Shown here: one piece after another, positions 60,745-64,000 of the stretch
Layout: every line of letters begins with the position of its first letter
Numbering within the stretch: position 1 is the first letter of the stretch
The notes under the pieces: model-generated
Told to the model about the DNA's origin: nothing
The model's input: only the letters and a program-made list of their open reading frames with translations
Databases searched by the model: none
Source of the DNA: CAWBXL01 sp963837365
GTDB taxonomy: Bacteria > Acidobacteriota > Terriglobia > Terriglobales > Acidobacteriaceae
DNA length: 64,000 nucleotides
Direction of reading: 5' to 3'
Assembly (NCBI GenBank): GCA_963837365.1
Contig: CAWIMW010000003.1
Coordinates: 62,001-126,000, forward strand
Translations under genes and position numbers: made by a program

Positions 60745-62119
60745 TCAGATAGCGGCTGGCAAACGTGATAAATGTTGGCCAGTTTGGGCCGGGCGTATGA
60801 CCGGCGCTGTGCTGGCGGAACGCGATGTCGCCGTCAATCAGCGGCGTTTCCATCGGTGGGAACTCAGTTGTACCCATATCTTTTTTACCGAGAAGTTTGT
60901 AGACGGGCCCCGCGGCTGCGGCAGCCATGAACATGCCTTTCGCATCCACCCAGCCGTCGCCTGCTTGCAAGGATCCTCCGCTGATGAACACCGGACGCGG
61001 CGCACAAAGCGCTACCAACTCGTGCGAATCTACGGGTAGATCATTCGGCGTCAGCGGCCCCGCGTACTTCAGGAAGTTGCCGTCCATCCAGTGATATTCA
61101 CCGCTGCCGGCGACGTTGCCGATCTCTTCTCCCCAGTGCCGCCGCCAAAGCGCCGCGCCGCCTGCGCCTGACGAACTTACGTAAGCAACTGCAAAGCGCG
61201 GATCGTAAGCCATCGTAACCAGTGTCGCCTTACCGTAGCGCGAGTGGCCCTCGATACCTACTTGCTTTGCGTCCACCGCTTTGTCGGTTTCAAAGTAGTC
61301 GAGCGCGCGGCTCGCACCCCAGACCCACGCCTTCAGAGCGCCCCAGTCATCAAGCTTGCGCGGCTGGCCCTTATTCACCAAGCCAATGATCCCCTCAGTC
61401 AAGCCTTCGCCGTTGTCTGCCTGAATGCTGGTGGCGACGAGTTCGGCATATCCCCAGCCTTTGGCCAATACCTGCTGTTGCCACGTCGGACCCGGATAGG
61501 TAAAAGCTTTCATCTGCTCCGGCGTGAAACGCTTTCGCATGGCCGCCAGAAATTCCGGGCTCAGACCGAACTCCATGATGACCGGCACCGGCCCTGTTGC
61601 TTTGGCGGGAGTAGACAGCGTTAGATCAATATCAACTTTGATTGCTGGATAGGCTGAGTTGTCCACATGGCCGATGAGATGTTTTGTGACAACCGGAACG
61701 TCGCCGTTCATTTCTTCTTTCGTACTTACGGCTTCCCAATTCACTTTTGGCGTGACTTTGGGAGTGCGGCCGTAGATTTCACGATCGAAATCTTCCGCGA
61801 TCTCCGGGCGCCGCTTGTTCCACCAGGTCTTCGCATCTTTCACCGGCTTTCCATTTTTCAAAATCAAAGGGTCTGGAAGCTTGGGGTACGGATTCGCCTT
61901 CGACTCATCGTAGCTTGCATAGTTCGGGGCCTTGGGATCACGGCCATTGGCTCCCGGGCGGAGCTCTTTGATGTGAAGTTCATCCATCACGCGTTGATGG
62001 TCTTGCGCGGAGGTGAGATGTACGGGAGCTTTTGTGTCTTCAGCGTGAATGGCAAAATGAGCGACGAACAAGATCAACGAAATGCCGAGCAACTGTCGAG
62101 ACCAACTGGGCGTAAGCAA
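60560..62119 (-). CDS. CE15-type glucuronoyl-esterase-like alpha/beta hydrolase, secreted
   Basis: Start at a TTG at 62119 with GGAGG five bases upstream; the product opens with a signal peptide (residues 8-26). The CE15 pattern is strong: GRTPKVTPKVNWEAVST, DDWGALKAWVWGASRALDYF, then VGIEGHSRYGKATLVTMAYD with the catalytic Ser at about residue 288, followed by SSSGAGGAALWRRHWGE and, near the end, IAFRQHSAGHTPGPNW with the His. Such enzymes split the ester between lignin and 4-O-methylglucuronic acid on xylan. The esterase part ends near FASRYLKGPAVPATPK (about 60713); the last 51 residues to the stop at 60560 are out-of-frame readings of the deacetylase. Confidence 0.85.
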   Translation of the reverse strand: MLTPSWSRQLLGISLILFVAHFAIHAEDTKAPVHLTSAQDHQRVMDELHIKELRPGANGRDPKAPNYASYDESKANPYPKLPDPLILKNGKPVKDAKTWWNKRRPEIAEDFDREIYGRTPKVTPKVNWEAVSTKEEMNGDVPVVTKHLIGHVDNSAYPAIKVDIDLTLSTPAKATGPVPVIMEFGLSPEFLAAMRKRFTPEQMKAFTYPGPTWQQQVLAKGWGYAELVATSIQADNGEGLTEGIIGLVNKGQPRKLDDWGALKAWVWGASRALDYFETDKAVDAKQVGIEGHSRYGKATLVTMAYDPRFAVAYVSSSGAGGAALWRRHWGEEIGNVAGSGEYHWMDGNFLKYAGPLTPNDLPVDSHELVALCAPRPVFISGGSLQAGDGWVDAKGMFMAAAAAGPVYKLLGKKDMGTTEFPPMETPLIDGDIAFRQHSAGHTPGPNWPTFITFASRYLKGPAVPATPKDCRGRADLRRSPIPWAIASGTHAHGYRQQHHSCLASGQCSARLWICQRQAN

Positions 62120-62201
62120 GATTTCCTCCACCAAATCTTTTTAGTCGGCGTGCATTATTTCACATTCTTTTGTATCGGAATGTAATGTTTAGAATCTTGG
62201 C

Positions 62202-62430
62202 TAGTGGTGCAGTTTGAAGAAAGTGGTTCGCATCAGCGGCATCGACTTTCAACCGTGTCGTTTTCGCGTCCCTCTCGATCCCACGCGCCCATGGGGCGCA
62301 ACAGACACACAGCCAACGAATTTCTCGATAGTTGCACGGTACCGGCGCCGACTTCCATTTTTTGCCTTTTCTAACGGCACGGCTAAAAGCCGTGCCCTGA
62401 TACGAACCTTGTTTTCAAACTGTTCCACTA
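62202..62430. repeat. Dispersed inverted-repeat element, copy B
   Basis: The left end (TAGTGGTGCAGTTTGAAGAA from 62202) and the reverse complement of the right end (TAGTGGAACAGTTTGAAAAC, from 62430) form imperfect terminal inverted repeats of about 35 bases. A GGCACGGCTAAAAGCCGTGCC hairpin and a GCGCCCATGGGGCGC palindrome lie inside. It fills most of the gap 62120-62414. It resembles copy A at 4204-4460, with the interior reversed relative to it. Its right end contains the stop codon of the amidase gene. Confidence 0.72.
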
Positions 62431-64000
62431 CCGAATCCCGGCGGCCGCTCATTCACCACGGCGAAAGCCCGCTCCAGGGCAATACCTGCCTGACCTAGCC
62501 TGCCCTCATCGAACAGGCGTCCGATGAGCGTGACTCCGTGGGGAACTCGGCGCGGTGGAGAAAACTTCGGCAACGGATGATTGGGATCAGGCGCCCAGTC
62601 ACTGCGCGCTTCCGATACCTCGACGAACCCGGCGCGTAAAGTAAGCGATGGATGTCCGGTGAAATTTGTAATGGTAAGCATCTCGTCACGCAGTGAAGGC
62701 ACAAGCAGTAAATCCACTTCAGAGAACACGCGGGCGATTTCCCCGGCAACTTTGCGCCGCAATCTGTCGGCTTGAACAAAATCCACCGCAGACAAAAAAC
62801 GTGACAGCCGGAAAACATTAGGCCAGGCATCGGGGACCTGGGCCTTCAGCTGGTCAATGCCTCCGCTCAAGGTGAGTTCCTCAAACGCGGCGGCAGCTTC
62901 GGCAAAGAGGATCAAGAACATCGAATCATAAGGCCAATCGGGAATACTGACTTCAACCGGAACCATGCCGATTTTCTTGACCGTGTGCAACGCGGCACGG
63001 TCCACGTCCGTTGCCGGGGCTTCCTTCATCCATTGTGGAAAGTATCCAACGCGCAATCCGCTCACGCTGGCATTTGCATCGAAGTTGAATTTGCTCGAAA
63101 CGCTCGCGAGATCTCCCGGATCCTGCCCGGTGATTGCCTTAAGAACCAGCACGGCGTCTTCGACCGATCTCGTCATCGGCCCAAGTTTGTCCAGCGACCA
63201 GCAAAGCGTCATAGCGCCAGTCCGCGCCACCCGGCCATAAGTTGGACGCAGTCCATTGACACCACACCGCATGGATGGAGCAACGATGCTGCCGCCGGTT
63301 TCGCTTCCGATGGCAAAAGCAACCAGGCCCGCCGCCGTCGCAGCTCCCGGGCCCGCGCTGGAACCTGAGGCCCCTTCTTCCAACAGCCAGGGATTCATCG
63401 TCTGTCCACCGAACCATATGTCATTGAGCGCCAGCGCCCCTAAGCTTAGTTTGGCGATGAGTACCGCTCCTGCGTCGTGCAGCCGTTGGACTACCGCCGC
63501 ATCTTTGGCCGGAACGCGATTGCGGTAAGGCTCAGCTCCGTAGGTGGTCGGGATACCGGCCGTGTCGAGCAGGTCTTTGCCGCCCCAGGGAATGCCGTGC
63601 AGGGGCCCGCGATATTTTCCAGCCGCGATCTCCTGGTCCGCGTTCCTTGCCTGAGCCAGCGCCAGATCGCGAGTGAGCGTGATGATGCAGCGCAGTTTGG
63701 GATCAAACTGCTCGATGCGCTTCAAATAGATTTGCGTCAGCCTTTCCGACGTGAGCTTGCGTTGCTCGATCCAGCGCGAGAGCTTCGTAACCGGAGAAAA
63801 GGCGATATCTTCATCGCGCGAAGGCAGCGGGCCCGGATCAATCTTGCTGCGGACAAAATGATCGTCTTGGGCCGCGGCATGCTGGCCGGGGAGAATCGGA
63901 TTCCATAATGTGGCCGGCGACAAAGTCGGATCAAACTCCAGCTTGCGCGGCCCGGTGCGGCGTTCATAGATAGAAGCCATGGTTCGCCGCCAGCTCTCCG
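62415..64000 (-). CDS. Amidase signature family protein (5' end outside window)
   Basis: At least 521 residues. An ATG is present at 63980, but the frame remains open to the window edge (reading ESWRRT before that Met), and secreted relatives have longer N-termini, so the start probably lies beyond. The Ser-cisSer-Lys triad is visible: Lys in GIPWGGKDLLDTAG, cis-Ser and nucleophile region in GASGSSAGPGAATAAGLVAFAIGSETGGSI. The family hydrolyses amides of many kinds; the substrate is unknown. The last five residues (GSGTV) and stop lie in the end of repeat copy B. Confidence 0.87.
   Translation of the reverse strand, partial: ESWRRTMASIYERRTGPRKLEFDPTLSPATLWNPILPGQHAAAQDDHFVRSKIDPGPLPSRDEDIAFSPVTKLSRWIEQRKLTSERLTQIYLKRIEQFDPKLRCIITLTRDLALAQARNADQEIAAGKYRGPLHGIPWGGKDLLDTAGIPTTYGAEPYRNRVPAKDAAVVQRLHDAGAVLIAKLSLGALALNDIWFGGQTMNPWLLEEGASGSSAGPGAATAAGLVAFAIGSETGGSIVAPSMRCGVNGLRPTYGRVARTGAMTLCWSLDKLGPMTRSVEDAVLVLKAITGQDPGDLASVSSKFNFDANASVSGLRVGYFPQWMKEAPATDVDRAALHTVKKIGMVPVEVSIPDWPYDSMFLILFAEAAAAFEELTLSGGIDQLKAQVPDAWPNVFRLSRFLSAVDFVQADRLRRKVAGEIARVFSEVDLLLVPSLRDEMLTITNFTGHPSLTLRAGFVEVSEARSDWAPDPNHPLPKFSPPRRVPHGVTLIGRLFDEGRLGQAGIALERAFAVVNERPPGFGSGTV

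Overview
The window reads as chromosomal DNA of a diderm, moderately GC-rich bacterium, most likely an Acidobacteriota (Terriglobia/Koribacter-like). This is inferred from the mix of genes, not from a marker gene: a Tol-Pal operon with TolB and a proline-rich Pal, lpxD, a DUF1844 protein beside YgfZ, a KorAB 2-oxoacid:ferredoxin oxidoreductase, Tad-pilus pseudopilins, secreted plant-polysaccharide enzymes, and short dispersed palindromic repeats in intergenic DNA. No rRNA, tRNA, CRISPR array, insertion sequence or prophage was seen.

Layout. 1-2.3 kb (minus): the end of a Tad/Flp pilus cluster (prepilin peptidase, two TadE-like proteins, a TadG-like protein cut by the window edge), all with 4-base overlaps. 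2.4-7.1 kb: an S41 C-terminal processing protease, a 485-bp gap holding an inverted-repeat element, then tatA-tatC-M28 peptidase and a secreted orphan. 7.3-12.7 kb: TerC, a membrane protein, nadB, and divergently aroB-ubiE. 12.7-21 kb: an epimerase, a cation-efflux protein with an unusually long cytosolic tail, OsmC, an EamA transporter, then a minus-strand run ygfZ - DUF1844 - PhnP-like hydrolase - ribF - FkbM methyltransferase (frameshifted). 21-33.3 kb (plus): a LeuB-like dehydrogenase, an orphan secreted zinc peptidase, mtnP-pfkB-glycosyltransferase, and a tightly coupled run mgtC-dapF-ldcA-mpl-M61 peptidase-plsC that joins diaminopimelate synthesis to murein-peptide recycling. 33.4-36.1 kb (minus): a frameshifted lpxD, a GH88/105 hydrolase and an orphan. 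36.3-48.5 kb (plus): a CCA-type nucleotidyltransferase with a basic tail, a membrane cytochrome c, dnaE, accA, korA-korB and an AsmA-like protein. 48.6-51.1 kb: a small hydrophilic protein, an alpha/beta hydrolase, an Arg/His-rich secreted peptide, a 2Fe-2S protein and a peptidoglycan amidase. 51.3-56.4 kb (minus): tolQ-tolR-tolA/tonB-tolB-pal-cpoB. 56.5-64 kb: a Tat-exported oxidoreductase, an AT-rich HNH nuclease gene, an SGNH esterase, a CE15-type glucuronoyl-esterase-like gene running out of frame into a polysaccharide deacetylase, and an amidase whose start lies beyond the window.

Themes. Much of the window serves the envelope: Tat export, Tol-Pal, murein recycling, lipid A, phospholipid acylation. 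A second theme is secreted carbohydrate and ester chemistry (GH88/105, SGNH, CE15, deacetylase), consistent with life on plant polymers. Three genes carry single-base frame shifts, two of them in short base runs, so either recent decay or sequencing error is possible. The most unusual signals are a candidate CE15-deacetylase fusion, a family of about 230-250 bp inverted-repeat elements (one of which supplies the end of a reading frame), and several orphan secreted proteins.
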